A DNA stretch of 64,000 bases from Pelagicoccus sp. SDUM812005 (lineage in GTDB: Bacteria; Verrucomicrobiota; Verrucomicrobiia; Opitutales; Opitutaceae). A program made the translations under genes and the position numbers. The notes beneath the pieces are model-generated. The model was not told the origin of the DNA. It was given only the letters and a program-made list of their open reading frames with translations, and searched no databases. The stretch's first letter is position 1; each line of letters opens with the position of its first letter. This document shows positions 28,018 to 36,004 of this stretch, in pieces. Where the stretch lies: the NCBI RefSeq assembly GCF_031127875.1, contig NZ_JARXIA010000026.1, positions 1-64,000 on the forward strand, read 5' to 3'.

Positions 28018-30030
28018 ATGAATACGTACTCTATTCGCCGTTTGTATTGGGGGCTCTTGTTGCTGGCAGCGCCAATATTCGCTTTGGCAAAGCAGGAAAC
28101 CATTAGATTGCTTTCGCCTGATGGCGAGAAAGCCTTCGTGTTGTTTCCTGACGAGGGAAAGTTGGGAGAGGAAGGGATTACCTTTTCCGTTTCCTATGGA
28201 GGGCGTGACGTGCTGCAGCCGTCGCTCTTGCGTCTCGAATCGCGGGATATCGATTTCAGCGGCCCCTTCGAAGTCGTATCGGTGCAGCGGCGTTCCGTGG
28301 ATAGCGAATGGGAAAATCGCTTGGGCGAGCTGAGCCGCGTGCCGGATCGTTTCAACGAATTGAGCGTTTCCCTTGAGGGACCAGCGGCAAAACTGACTCT
28401 GGTTTGTCGCGCTTACGATGAGGGAGTTGCCTTTTCCTACGAAATTCCGCGTCAGGGTGGACTGGATACAATCACTTTGGACGATGAGCTGGTGAGCTAT
28501 CGCTTCGATGCGGACTATCCGGTTTGGTCGACTCCGAAGCGAGAGAGGCGAGTGCTGACGGCCCAAGGCGAGTACCGGCGGATTCCGCTGAGCCAGCTGG
28601 AAGTGGGCGCGGAGCGTCCTCTGGTGGTGGAGATGGGAGAGGATTGCGTGATCGCCTTGGCGGAGGCGGCTTTGGTAGACTTTGCCCGCTTGAGTTTCGA
28701 CGCGGATCCGAACGCTGAATTTGGTATTCTCTCGAGTCTAGACGGTCCCATGACCCGCACGGTGCAGGATAAGGTATCGGGAGCCTTGCAAAGCGAGCGC
28801 AGCGAAGTCGCGAAGATTCGCTCTCCTCTTCCGCTGCGTTCCCCATGGCGAGTCGTCATGACGGGAGCGAGCCATGCTGAGCTGCTGGAAAACAATTACT
28901 TGATCCTCAACTTGAATCAGCCGAGCGCTGTCGCGGATACGTCGTGGATTACGCCGGGTAAGGTTTTGCGTAGCGAGTTGACCACTACGGGCGGCAAAGC
29001 GGTCATCGATTACGTGGCGGCTCACAACATGCAGTACGCCCATTTCGACGCCGGTTGGTATGGTCCTGAGATGGACGATGCCTCGGACGCAACGACAATT
29101 ACAGTCGACCCGAAACGCTATAAAGGGGAGCTCGATCTGCGGGCCTTGATCGACTACGCAAACGAGAAGGGCGTGAAGGTGATGCTTTACGTGAACCGCC
29201 GGGCTCTGGAGAAGCAGCTCGACGAGCTGCTGCCGCTGTTCAAGGAATGGGGCGTAGCGGGAATCAAGTTCGGCTTTGTGCGGGTGGGAGACCAGGACGC
29301 GACGGCCTGGATGCACGAGGCGATAGAGAAGGCGGCGGAGTACGAGATGGTGGTGGATGTGCACGACGAGTATCGGCCGACCGGCGTCTCGCGGACCTAT
29401 CCGAACCTGCTCACGCAAGAAGGGATTCGAGGCGACGAGGAAGCGATTCCCAATCGCCACACCTTGATCACGATGTTTACCCGCATGCTGGCCGGAGCAG
29501 CGGACAATACGGTTTGCTACTTCAATCGACGGGTGACCGAGAAGATGGGGTCGCATGCCTCTCAGCTCGCCAAGACGGTTTGCCTCTTTAGCCCGCTGCA
29601 ATTTTTGTATTGGTACGACCAGCCGCTGGAGTCGTATGAGAATCTTGGAGACAAGCAGGTCAGGTGGGGACGAATCGGATTGGAGCCGGAGCTGGAATTC
29701 TTCGAAGCCGTGCCCACTACCTGGGACGAGACCCAAGTGCTCGTAGCGGAGATCGGCGAACTAGGAGTGATCGCCCGTCGCAAGGGCGACGAGTGGTTCA
29801 TCGGCGGGATCAACGGAGAGAACGCTCGTACTGTTGATTTGGATTTCTCGTTTCTGTCCGACGGAGTGGACTATGCAGCGAAGCTCTACACGGATGACGA
29901 AAAAGTGGATACACGTTCGCAGGTAAGAATCGAAACGCTTGGTATTCGCAAGGGAAGCTCGTTGAGTGTGGAACTGAAGGCGAACCACGGGTTCGCGATG
30001 CGACTGAGGCCGGAAGGAGTTGGAGAATAA
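28018..30030 (+). CDS. Glycoside hydrolase family 97 enzyme
   Basis: 670 residues; signal peptide ends about residue 25 (IFALAKQ). The N-terminal beta-supersandwich contains LLSPDGEKAFVLFPDEGK and AYDEGVAFSYEIP; a TIM barrel follows (HFDAGWYGPEMDD, VKVMLYVNRR) and a C-terminal beta domain. GH97 enzymes are alpha-glucosidases (inverting, SusB type) or alpha-galactosidase-like (retaining). Here the strand that usually reads KVDF, with the Asp nucleophile of retaining members, reads GIKFGF, with Gly419 in place of Asp. HDEYRPTG (Glu451) and TQEGIRGDE (Glu468) are kept. That pattern suits an inverting mechanism or a changed one. The enzyme is periplasmic or exported. It is paired with the solenoid gene under palindrome copy 3. 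Confidence 0.85.
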   Translation: MNTYSIRRLYWGLLLLAAPIFALAKQETIRLLSPDGEKAFVLFPDEGKLGEEGITFSVSYGGRDVLQPSLLRLESRDIDFSGPFEVVSVQRRSVDSEWENRLGELSRVPDRFNELSVSLEGPAAKLTLVCRAYDEGVAFSYEIPRQGGLDTITLDDELVSYRFDADYPVWSTPKRERRVLTAQGEYRRIPLSQLEVGAERPLVVEMGEDCVIALAEAALVDFARLSFDADPNAEFGILSSLDGPMTRTVQDKVSGALQSERSEVAKIRSPLPLRSPWRVVMTGASHAELLENNYLILNLNQPSAVADTSWITPGKVLRSELTTTGGKAVIDYVAAHNMQYAHFDAGWYGPEMDDASDATTITVDPKRYKGELDLRALIDYANEKGVKVMLYVNRRALEKQLDELLPLFKEWGVAGIKFGFVRVGDQDATAWMHEAIEKAAEYEMVVDVHDEYRPTGVSRTYPNLLTQEGIRGDEEAIPNRHTLITMFTRMLAGAADNTVCYFNRRVTEKMGSHASQLAKTVCLFSPLQFLYWYDQPLESYENLGDKQVRWGRIGLEPELEFFEAVPTTWDETQVLVAEIGELGVIARRKGDEWFIGGINGENARTVDLDFSFLSDGVDYAAKLYTDDEKVDTRSQVRIETLGIRKGSSLSVELKANHGFAMRLRPEGVGE

Positions 30031-30066
30031 CAGCAGGGACGTCGTTTGAATTCGGTTGCCTTGCTC

Positions 30067-30735
30067 TTAGGCGTCCTCTCCCGGGGTGAAGATTCCGGTT
30101 TTGTAGGCTTTTGAGATGGCGGAGGGGGTGTTTCGTACTTCCAGTTTTGCGTAGATGCGGTTGGTGTGCGTGACGACGGTGGAGAGGCTGATGCCGAGCT
30201 CCGCCGCGATTTCCTTTTTCAGCAGGCCATCTGCGAGAAGTTTCAGAATCTCCAGTTCGCGTTCGCTCAGCTTCTTGGGGAGCTCGAGGGAGGAGACGTT
30301 GCTTTTGACGGTGTTCAGGATGAACTTGGCGAGCTTGTTGTCGATGGTCGCTTCTCCTTTGGCGACATTTTGTATGCTCTCCTTGATTTTGGATACAGAG
30401 GAGGATTTCAATAGGTAGCCAGCGGCCCCGAGCCGGATGGCGTCGAGCACGTCGGACTCTTTGTCGGACTGGGAGAGTACGATGATTTGCGAGTCAGGAG
30501 AATAATCCTTAAACCAAGGAATGGACTCCAATCCCGACATGCCGGGCAAGTTGAGGTCGAGGAGGATGATGTCTGGCCGCTCGGCCTTGCTCGCGTTTTG
30601 GATGCTGCGCAGGGCTCTTTCCGCGGTGGGGTATTCGCTGATGAGTCTCGTTTCGGATTGTTTGTCGAGAGCGATCGCGATGACTTCGGCGTAGTCAGGA
30701 TGGTCCTCCACGAGCATTACTTTGATTTCTTGCAT
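30067..30735 (-). CDS. NarL/FixJ-family response regulator
   Basis: 222 residues. The ATG at 30735 lies 12 bases after the kinase stop codon and gives MQEIKVMLVEDH; a start 10 residues earlier would overlap the kinase. The receiver domain has acidic pocket Glu10/Asp11, phospho-acceptor Asp60 (LLDLNLPGMSG), Ser/Thr in VLSQSDK and Lys in YLLKSS. The C-terminal LuxR-type HTH (about 150-210) shows LSERELEILKLLADGLLKKEIA and STVVTHTNRIYAKL. It is co-transcribed with the kinase upstream. Many NarL-type regulators bind inverted TAC/GTA half-sites, so it is a candidate for the TTAC-N4-GTAA elements here (inference). Confidence 0.9.
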   Translation of the reverse strand: MQEIKVMLVEDHPDYAEVIAIALDKQSETRLISEYPTAERALRSIQNASKAERPDIILLDLNLPGMSGLESIPWFKDYSPDSQIIVLSQSDKESDVLDAIRLGAAGYLLKSSSVSKIKESIQNVAKGEATIDNKLAKFILNTVKSNVSSLELPKKLSERELEILKLLADGLLKKEIAAELGISLSTVVTHTNRIYAKLEVRNTPSAISKAYKTGIFTPGEDA

Positions 30736-30746
30736 TTTGTATATAG

Positions 30747-32735
30747 CTACTTGCGAAGCCCCCATTTTCGGGTTTTGAGGTTCAGCGTGATTTGCGTGCC
30801 GTCCGAGGGGGCCTTTTCAACGGCGATGGTTGCCCCTAGGAGGTGGGCGCGACGTTTCAGCGATCTGGGAATGCCGCCTGCGGTTTCCTGGGAAATGCCT
30901 TGTCCGTTGTCCCTAACCAGGAGACTTATTTCTTTATCAGACGCCTTCAGCTCGGTTGTGAACTCGGTGGCTCCAGCATGGCGGCTGATGTTTACTAGGC
31001 ATTCCTTGTAGAAAAGCGTGAGGTCGAAGCAGGTTTTCGGTTTTAGCTTTTTTAAGTGCTCTTCTCCCTCGATCGAGATTGTGCTTTTTAGCCTTCGCAT
31101 AACGCGATTGGAGATTCGGTGAATATTTTCGGCTAGATTGGTGCTGGCGTGGTTTGCCTCGAGCATGTTCGTGCAGTGGCGGACGGCTGATCCTGATTTT
31201 TCGGTTTGGTTCCGTATCCGGAGTAGAATTACATCAAGTTCGTCGGGATCGCTTTTCGCTTCGGTGGCGAGGTCGCTCAATAGCCCGATCGTGTGGAGGT
31301 TGGCCCCCAGCTCGTCGTGCAAGTCCGCGGCGAGCCGCTCCTTGATCGCGGCGACTTGTCGCATGTTCGCGATGCGGTTGATGAGAATGGTCAGAATGAT
31401 ACCGCCGGCCAGCACGGCCAGGAGCCAATACACAAGTTTCAAGGTGTTTTTTTGCCGAGCATAGCGTTGGTTCAATGCAGCGAGGATCAAGGGGCGTTCT
31501 TTTTCGATGTCATGGCGTCGTGCGAGCTGTTCTATCCAAGTCCGCTCGGGCAGGATCGCTCCGAAGAAGTTGCGTCCGTCGGTTAGGGCTTCTATTTCGC
31601 GTAGTTGGAATTCGGGCACAGCGTTCGTTGAAGCGGTCTTGTGCAGGGCGACGTTTCTACCGTCGGCTATCAGTTCGATCTCTGCGAAGCCGATCTGGCG
31701 AAGATACGGATCGGAAGCTGAAGCGGCATCGATCGGTTCCGTTGTCAGCCGAAAGAAGCGATAAGGACTGGCTTTGATGGGAAAGGAGGCGATGGGACCA
31801 ACGTCACGGATGCCGTTCCGTTCATGTTCGACCAGAAGAGCGGCGTCGGTGAAATCCTCTCTGTTGGCTCCTTCCAAGGTGAAGCGCTTGGGGATGCCGA
31901 AATCGCCTGCAGTGCTCAGGGGAACTGTAGAACTCTGTTCGACGGTGTGCAGGCGGATCTGGCTGAGGGGGTGAGGCTTTCCTAGATCGAAGTCAAAAAC
32001 GGGGCGGTCGTGGGGCTTTGCGACGAAGGCAACGCTTTGCTCGCCCTGAGCGGCATCCATCAAGTAGGGGGCGAAGCCGTCGACCACGTGGTTGCGGTCC
32101 CATGCTCCCGGATGGTCTACTTCGATGGCGGGCACGGATGAGGCTCTGACGGGCTTTCTCAGAGCCACGTTTTCCGGGCCGCTGAAAACGAAGATTTCGG
32201 CGAGCTGTAGAAAGTAGCGGCCTTCAAATCCGCGGGGCGAGAGCTTTGTCGCTTCGACCCGTACCCAATCGGCGAAAGTGCTTGGAAATGGGACGACGAG
32301 GGGAGCGATGCGGGGAGACAGTTGGTCCTCTTCGGTGAAATTTGCGACCACGATGCCATCTTCCTCTGCGTTTTCACGTGTTCCCACGACGATTCGAAAC
32401 GCGACAGGGAATCCCTCGTCGACGAACCCTCGTTTCGTATCGCGCAGGATAGTCGGCACGAGGGCGATCTGATCGATTGCTACTTTCTCGCCTAATTCGA
32501 TTTCGACCCACTCCGTGTGGTCGGGGTCGTCGTGGCCGTCAGATCGATGCCCCTTGGTTCCCACGCCGCTTCGCAGGCTGTAACTCGCGAGCTCGTCGAG
32601 TTCTGCTTCGATGTCGGACAGTCTTTGTTCGAGGAACGCCAGCGACTGTTCTTCGAGTGGGCGCGCCGCATCTGGAGCGGCGCCCGCGGTCGCGGCCAGC
32701 AGGCAGAGCAGGGGAATCAATCGAAGGTATCGCAT
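30747..32735 (-). CDS. Sensor histidine kinase (NarX/DesK type) with discoidin-like extracellular domains
   Basis: 662 residues. A signal peptide (ends TAGAA) and a transmembrane helix at about 432-454 (YWLLAVLAGGIILTILI) place residues 20-430 outside the cytoplasm. That part holds two discoidin/F5-8C-like beta-sandwiches, with HTEWVEIELGEKVAIDQIAL and FDFDLGKPHPLSQIRLHTVE followed by NVALRKPVRAS and NVALHKTASTN motifs typical of this fold. The cytoplasmic part has HisKA_3 with DLHDELGANLH (His473) and HATPase with FYKECLVNISRHAGA and DNGQGIS. Discoidin-like folds often bind carbohydrate, so direct glycan sensing is plausible. It is divergent from the second TonB receptor. Family certain, ligand inferred. 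Confidence 0.88.
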   Translation of the reverse strand: MRYLRLIPLLCLLAATAGAAPDAARPLEEQSLAFLEQRLSDIEAELDELASYSLRSGVGTKGHRSDGHDDPDHTEWVEIELGEKVAIDQIALVPTILRDTKRGFVDEGFPVAFRIVVGTRENAEEDGIVVANFTEEDQLSPRIAPLVVPFPSTFADWVRVEATKLSPRGFEGRYFLQLAEIFVFSGPENVALRKPVRASSVPAIEVDHPGAWDRNHVVDGFAPYLMDAAQGEQSVAFVAKPHDRPVFDFDLGKPHPLSQIRLHTVEQSSTVPLSTAGDFGIPKRFTLEGANREDFTDAALLVEHERNGIRDVGPIASFPIKASPYRFFRLTTEPIDAASASDPYLRQIGFAEIELIADGRNVALHKTASTNAVPEFQLREIEALTDGRNFFGAILPERTWIEQLARRHDIEKERPLILAALNQRYARQKNTLKLVYWLLAVLAGGIILTILINRIANMRQVAAIKERLAADLHDELGANLHTIGLLSDLATEAKSDPDELDVILLRIRNQTEKSGSAVRHCTNMLEANHASTNLAENIHRISNRVMRRLKSTISIEGEEHLKKLKPKTCFDLTLFYKECLVNISRHAGATEFTTELKASDKEISLLVRDNGQGISQETAGGIPRSLKRRAHLLGATIAVEKAPSDGTQITLNLKTRKWGLRK

Positions 32736-32804
32736 GGGGAAAACGAAAGTGGCGGCAGCTCTACCGCGCCATGAGGTAGTTGGAGATAATACTCGTTTTA
32801 TGCG

Positions 32805-32833
32805 GTATCCTCTGTCCTAATTTATAAGGATAC
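32805..32833. promoter_or_regulatory. Inverted repeat GTATCCT-N15-AGGATAC between kinase and second receptor
   Basis: Perfect 7-bp arms lie 15 bases apart in the 207-base divergent gap. The right arm continues as AGGATACAAGAC; GGATACAAGAC recurs upstream of the giant gene at 51011. It may be an operator for the receptor or the kinase. Confidence 0.4.
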
Positions 32834-32942
32834 AAGACTTCTAGGAGGGCGCTATGCTAGTCGGCGTTCGATTGACGAACATACCCCGCACGCTTCGTTT
32901 GCGACGTGTGCCTTTAACCCTAACTTAAACTACCTCGCCTAT

Positions 32943-35708
32943 ATGAAAAAGCTTGTGCACCCCAGCTTGTTTAACCGTACCCAATTGAGTCGGTTCGCAC
33001 TCGTCAGCAGTGCCCTTCTAAGTCCGTTAGCGTTCGGCCAGGCCGACGACGGTATTTTTGAACTCGAAGCCTATACCGTTGACGGTATCCGAGGCAGCAT
33101 TACGAAGGCCCAAGAGATCAAGCGTTACTCGCCTGAGTTCGTTGACGCCATCAGTGCGGAGGACATCGGAAAGTTCCCCGACCAGAATCTCGCTGAGTCG
33201 CTGCAGCGTATCTCGGGCGTGACCATCACGCGAAATCGCGGGGAAGGGCAGAACGTATCGGTTCGAGGACTACCGTCGGATTTCACTCGCGTTCAGTTCA
33301 ATGGGCACACCTTGCCGTCGCCCAACGGATCGCGCAGCTTCGACTTCACCATAATTCCTTCCGCGTTCATAAGCGGATTGGAGGTCTATAAGTCGCCCGC
33401 TGCCGACTTGGAGGAAGGCGGGATTTCCGCGACGGTAAAGGTGGTAACCCCGCGACCGATCGACGTGGGCAAGCGCCTGTTTTCGGCCACCGTATCCGGC
33501 GTAAACGAAGAAAACTCCGGCAGTACGGATCCGAAAGTCTCGTTTCTCTTCAGTGATGTTTTCAGCGAGGGAAAATTCGGCTTCACCTTTGGCGCCCACT
33601 ACGACAAACGATCTCTAGAGACTCACCAGTTCCAAGCATTCGGGGCTGAGCTTGGGAACGAAAGCTCCCGAGGACCGACTCCACAAATCGACTACAATTT
33701 GGACGGGGACTTTGAGGACAGCGTCCGCTTCAACCACGCTACGAATTATGCGGCCGCTCCCGAAACGCGTGAGAGGAAGACTTTCCTGGCGACCGGACAG
33801 TGGCGTCCGAGCGAGGAGACCGATTTCTGGATCGAAACCATGATGTCCGAATTCGATGTCGAAGGGGAATTGCCTTTGAACTCGTTTCGTTGGACTAACA
33901 TTCGAGGCGAAGTGACGGACAGCAATATTGTGGCGAGCCCAATGACGGGCGACAGTGCGGATGGTTTTGCCGACTACTTGGAAGTCGATGGCGTTGACTG
34001 GAGATCCAATTCGCGTCAAAACAGCTACACCGACGACTTGCTCACCGTTGCCATTGGCGGCAATCGTGAGATGGGTGATTGGGTGATCGAAGCGGAGGCG
34101 AGTTTCAGCGACTCGGAGCGGCTTCAGACGAACCTCGCCCACGCGACGATCGGCCGCGCCCATGCTTCCTACGATGTCCGTGATGACATCGGCGCGATCC
34201 CTGCGATACGCTATGCGTCCGGCTTCGATCCTGCGGATGCGACGGCCTTCCGCGGTATCGGAGTAAACGGTAATCTTGATCGTGCGATTCGCGATGAGAA
34301 CACCGACTTCCGTATCGATGTAGATCGTGACTTGGACATTGGTTTCCTTGGGGACACTTCGCTGTCCAAGCTCGAGTTTGGCGCCAAGTACAGCACGCGT
34401 GAGCAGTTCTCCGGAGCGCGTAGACTGAGCGTGAGCGGACAGGCGGTCGCGAATTTGCTGGGTGAAGCCTTTGATCCCAGCATCGAGGGCGGCAGCTACG
34501 ACGCCAGCCGTTTCATGGTTCTGAATACGCCGAGCGATTTCTTCGGCGGTTATGACGGCCCTATCAATTTTCCGACAAGCTACCTGGCGAGCAACACCTC
34601 CGCTCTATTCGAGGAGGTCACCCTCGATCAACTCATAGAAGCGGGCTCCATCTCGGAAGGTGGTCCAGGACAATACACGGTAGATGAGGATGTGACGGCA
34701 GTGTACGTGAAACTCAACTTCGAGGATGCCCAAAAGAACCTGAGCGGTAACTTCGGTATTCGATACGTGACTACAGACCAGACTTCTAGCGGTTTTTTCC
34801 CGGATGTTTCCACCTTGTCCTTCAATCAAGGTGGCGCGGTTACCAACGTGGAGTCTAGCAATAGCTCGATGTCGCGTTCGTACAGCGAAATCCTGCCCAG
34901 CTTCAATATGAAGTACTACATTTCCGACGACGTCCTCCTGCGCTTTGCTGCGGCCCGAGTCATGTCCCGCCCGTCGCTTAGCATCCTCTCTCCTGCGACA
35001 TCGTACAACGTGAACGTTCGCTCGATCAGCTCCAGCAACCCGTTTGTGGAGCCGTTCCTAGCGGACCAGTTCGACCTCTCGCTGGAATGGTACCATGGAG
35101 ACGCTGGCTTGTTCACGATCTCTCCTTTCGTTAAGAAAATTGATTCCTTCATCGTTTCCGCCACGAACAAGGAGCAGGTGTCGTATTTCGACGAAACGGA
35201 AGGCGTTCAGAAAACCGCAGAATTCACCCGTTTCCAGCCTGACAACGGCGCGGGATCCGATCTCTTCGGATTCGAAGTGGCTTGGACGCGACCGCTCGAC
35301 TTCATCGCGGAAGGACTCGGTTTCCAGGCTAACTACACGGCGGTTACTGCCGACGACGTCCAGGCTTCTGAGGACGGTCCCTTTTTGCCGATCACGGGGC
35401 TCTCGGAAAATAGCTACAACATCGTGACCTACTACGAGAACGACAAGCTCGGCCTCCGTCTGTCCTACAACTACCGCGATGACTTCATCGTAAGCAACGC
35501 TAGCTATTTCGGCGATGGCGAATTCACCGAAGCGTACTCGCAGCTTGACCTGTCGGCTGACTACAAGCTGAACGAAAATGTGACGCTTTTCCTCGAGGGG
35601 CTCAATCTGACGGAAGAAACCTTGAGTCAGGTCAATTCCTTCGGACTGCTTCGCAACCTGGAAGACAACGGTCGCCGCCTCGTTTTCGGGGTCCGGGCAA
35701 AACTTTAG
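32943..35708 (+). CDS. TonB-dependent receptor (TIGR01782-like, Caulobacter/Xanthomonas glycan-receptor type)
   Basis: 921 residues. Signal peptide ends about residue 31 (LAFGQ). The mature start GIFELEAYTVDG mirrors the first receptor and offers YTVDG as TonB box. The plug is very typical: AEDIGKFPDQNLAESLQRISGVTITR, GQNVSVRGLPSDFTRVQFNG and a barrel with MSRPSLSILSPA and a terminal RAKL. Receptors of this subfamily commonly import oligosaccharides in Alphaproteobacteria, Xanthomonadales and Opitutia. It is divergent from the discoidin kinase, suggesting control by that system. There is no SusD partner. A stem-loop and a MITE-like repeat follow. Confidence 0.9.
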   Translation: MKKLVHPSLFNRTQLSRFALVSSALLSPLAFGQADDGIFELEAYTVDGIRGSITKAQEIKRYSPEFVDAISAEDIGKFPDQNLAESLQRISGVTITRNRGEGQNVSVRGLPSDFTRVQFNGHTLPSPNGSRSFDFTIIPSAFISGLEVYKSPAADLEEGGISATVKVVTPRPIDVGKRLFSATVSGVNEENSGSTDPKVSFLFSDVFSEGKFGFTFGAHYDKRSLETHQFQAFGAELGNESSRGPTPQIDYNLDGDFEDSVRFNHATNYAAAPETRERKTFLATGQWRPSEETDFWIETMMSEFDVEGELPLNSFRWTNIRGEVTDSNIVASPMTGDSADGFADYLEVDGVDWRSNSRQNSYTDDLLTVAIGGNREMGDWVIEAEASFSDSERLQTNLAHATIGRAHASYDVRDDIGAIPAIRYASGFDPADATAFRGIGVNGNLDRAIRDENTDFRIDVDRDLDIGFLGDTSLSKLEFGAKYSTREQFSGARRLSVSGQAVANLLGEAFDPSIEGGSYDASRFMVLNTPSDFFGGYDGPINFPTSYLASNTSALFEEVTLDQLIEAGSISEGGPGQYTVDEDVTAVYVKLNFEDAQKNLSGNFGIRYVTTDQTSSGFFPDVSTLSFNQGGAVTNVESSNSSMSRSYSEILPSFNMKYYISDDVLLRFAAARVMSRPSLSILSPATSYNVNVRSISSSNPFVEPFLADQFDLSLEWYHGDAGLFTISPFVKKIDSFIVSATNKEQVSYFDETEGVQKTAEFTRFQPDNGAGSDLFGFEVAWTRPLDFIAEGLGFQANYTAVTADDVQASEDGPFLPITGLSENSYNIVTYYENDKLGLRLSYNYRDDFIVSNASYFGDGEFTEAYSQLDLSADYKLNENVTLFLEGLNLTEETLSQVNSFGLLRNLEDNGRRLVFGVRAKL

Positions 35709-35724
35709 TCTATACTATGATGGG

Positions 35725-35753
35725 GCTGCCTACTGCCAATGTCGGTAGGTAGC
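35725..35753 (+). terminator. Probable stem-loop terminator after second TonB receptor
   Basis: GCTGCCTAC / GTAGGTAGC (one G-T pair) with an 11-base loop, 17 bases after the stop. There is no long T run, so termination may be weak or factor-assisted. Confidence 0.45.
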
Positions 35754-35770
35754 TCTCCTGTCCCGGCACG

Positions 35771-35877
35771 CTAGAGCATTTTTCGTTTGATCATTCGCAT
35801 AAGGTAGGGCGGGACCGCCGGGCACGCCGCGTCTCCCTCATCACACAGTAAGACTAACTAAACGAAAAACGCTCTAG
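35771..35877. repeat. MITE-like element with 18-bp terminal inverted repeats
   Basis: CTAGAGCATTTTTCGTTT at 35771-35788 and AAACGAAAAACGCTCTAG at 35860-35877 are inverted copies with one mismatch, 71 bases apart. The interior holds no ORF but contains GTAGGGCGGGACCGCCGGGCA, a GC-rich palindrome-like string. The size and structure fit a small non-autonomous element or a REP-type unit. No clear target duplication is visible. Confidence 0.5.
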
Positions 35878-35961
35878 AGCGTTCTGTTTTTCAGGAGGGA
35901 TGCTTCAAAGGCAATCGGTCGATCCTCAGGTCGGGGATGTGTAGTGACCATATTAATACAA

Positions 35962-35985
35962 AAAGGATAATTCTCTGAATCCTTT
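35962..35985. promoter_or_regulatory. Inverted repeat before the beta-helix/PDZ lipoprotein gene
   Basis: AAAGGAT-N10-ATCCTTT ends 19 bases before the ATG at 36005. The AT-rich surroundings (attaatacaaaaaggataat) suggest overlap with a promoter, so this may be an operator. Confidence 0.35.
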
Positions 35986-36004
35986 CAGAATACGTCATCA
36001 ATAA

